This document shows, in pieces, positions 5,877 through 6,015 of a DNA stretch of 6,015 nucleotides. The notes under the pieces were generated by a model. It saw only the letters and a list, made by a program, of their open reading frames with translations, had not been told where the DNA came from and searched no databases. Location of the stretch: the NCBI GenBank assembly GCA_019423445.1, contig JAHZBJ010000119.1, forward strand, positions 1-6,015, given 5' to 3'. Source of the stretch: Oscillospiraceae bacterium (lineage in GTDB: Bacteria > Bacillota > Clostridia > Oscillospirales > Ruminococcaceae). A program made the position numbers and the translations under genes. Every line of letters begins with the position of its first letter. The first letter of the stretch is position 1.

Positions 5877-6015
5877 TCACTTCTTCATCATTTCCGCGGT
5901 ATCCATTAAAATGGTTACAGGTCCGTCGTTGAGAAGGGATACCTGCATATCCGCCCCAAATTCTCCGGTCTCCACCGGCACCCCAGTCTCCCGGAGCTTT
6001 TGGATGAACCGCTGG
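5877..6015 (-). CDS. dtd: D-aminoacyl-tRNA deacylase, C-terminal fragment (runs off window)
   Basis: The last 45 codons of a gene that enters from the right edge. It encodes QRFIQKLRETGVPVETG, then EFGADMQVSLLNDGPVTILM and a short lysine-rich end, stopping at TGA 5877-5879. This is the C-terminal half-motif of Dtd, a homodimeric cytoplasmic enzyme that hydrolyses D-aminoacyl-tRNAs (and mischarged Gly-tRNA-Ala) to keep D-residues out of proteins. NDGPVT carries the conserved Gly-Pro pair that lines the active site and rejects L-aminoacyl substrates; the matching SQFTL motif lies outside the window. No start or ribosome site is visible. The hydrolase gene begins nine nt downstream of the stop, so the two are in one operon. 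The window edge, not a mutation, explains the partial length. Confidence 0.93.
   Translation of the reverse strand, partial: QRFIQKLRETGVPVETGEFGADMQVSLLNDGPVTILMDTAEMMKK

Noticed and set aside
5289..5909. Plus-strand open frame opposite the metallo-hydrolase
   Set aside because: Antisense to a gene with a full metal-site set; no ribosome site or homology seen.

Overview
The window is a stretch of housekeeping chromosome from a low-to-mid GC Gram-positive bacterium, most likely a spore-forming clostridium (Clostridia, perhaps an Oscillospiraceae-type gut lineage; this rank is inference). The clues are protein families (HemZ, a SpoVB-type flippase, a stand-alone MazG, HU), strong GGAGG ribosome binding sites, Rho-independent terminators, and synteny with the Bacillus yabM-yabN-yabO cluster. 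All recognised genes lie on the minus strand, so the locus reads from right (6015) to left (1). I see no mobile element, CRISPR array, tRNA or rRNA.

First transcription unit (6015 to about 3249): the 3' end of dtd (D-aminoacyl-tRNA deacylase), a glyoxalase II-like metallo-beta-lactamase hydrolase, hemZ (radical SAM), and a small coiled-coil/zinc-ribbon protein. The genes are tightly packed (9-nt gap, ATGA overlap, 17-nt gap) and end at a strong hairpin terminator at 3249-3282.

Second transcription unit (3176 to the left edge): a 14-TM SpoVB/YabM-type lipid-linked polysaccharide flippase, mazG, the DNA-binding protein HU, and an S4-domain gene of the RqcP/YabO family. In Bacillus the same order continues with yabP, yabQ and divIC, so those genes probably lie beyond position 1. 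mazG and HU overlap by ATGA.

The unusual part is the left 600 bases, where two neighbouring genes have anomalous stop codons. HU has lost its expected stop after residue 90 (codon 91 is TAC). It reads on for 17 residues through its own terminator hairpin and ends 12 nt before the S4 gene. The S4 gene has an in-frame TAG at codon 53, while the sequence after it still aligns without gaps to the rest of the family, and two hallmark S4 glycines are replaced. The simplest reading is decay of rqcP plus a stop-loss in HU. Sequence error, or a translation-coupled antitermination arrangement, are alternatives. The rest of the window looks ordinary and intact; I do not see a clearly new system.
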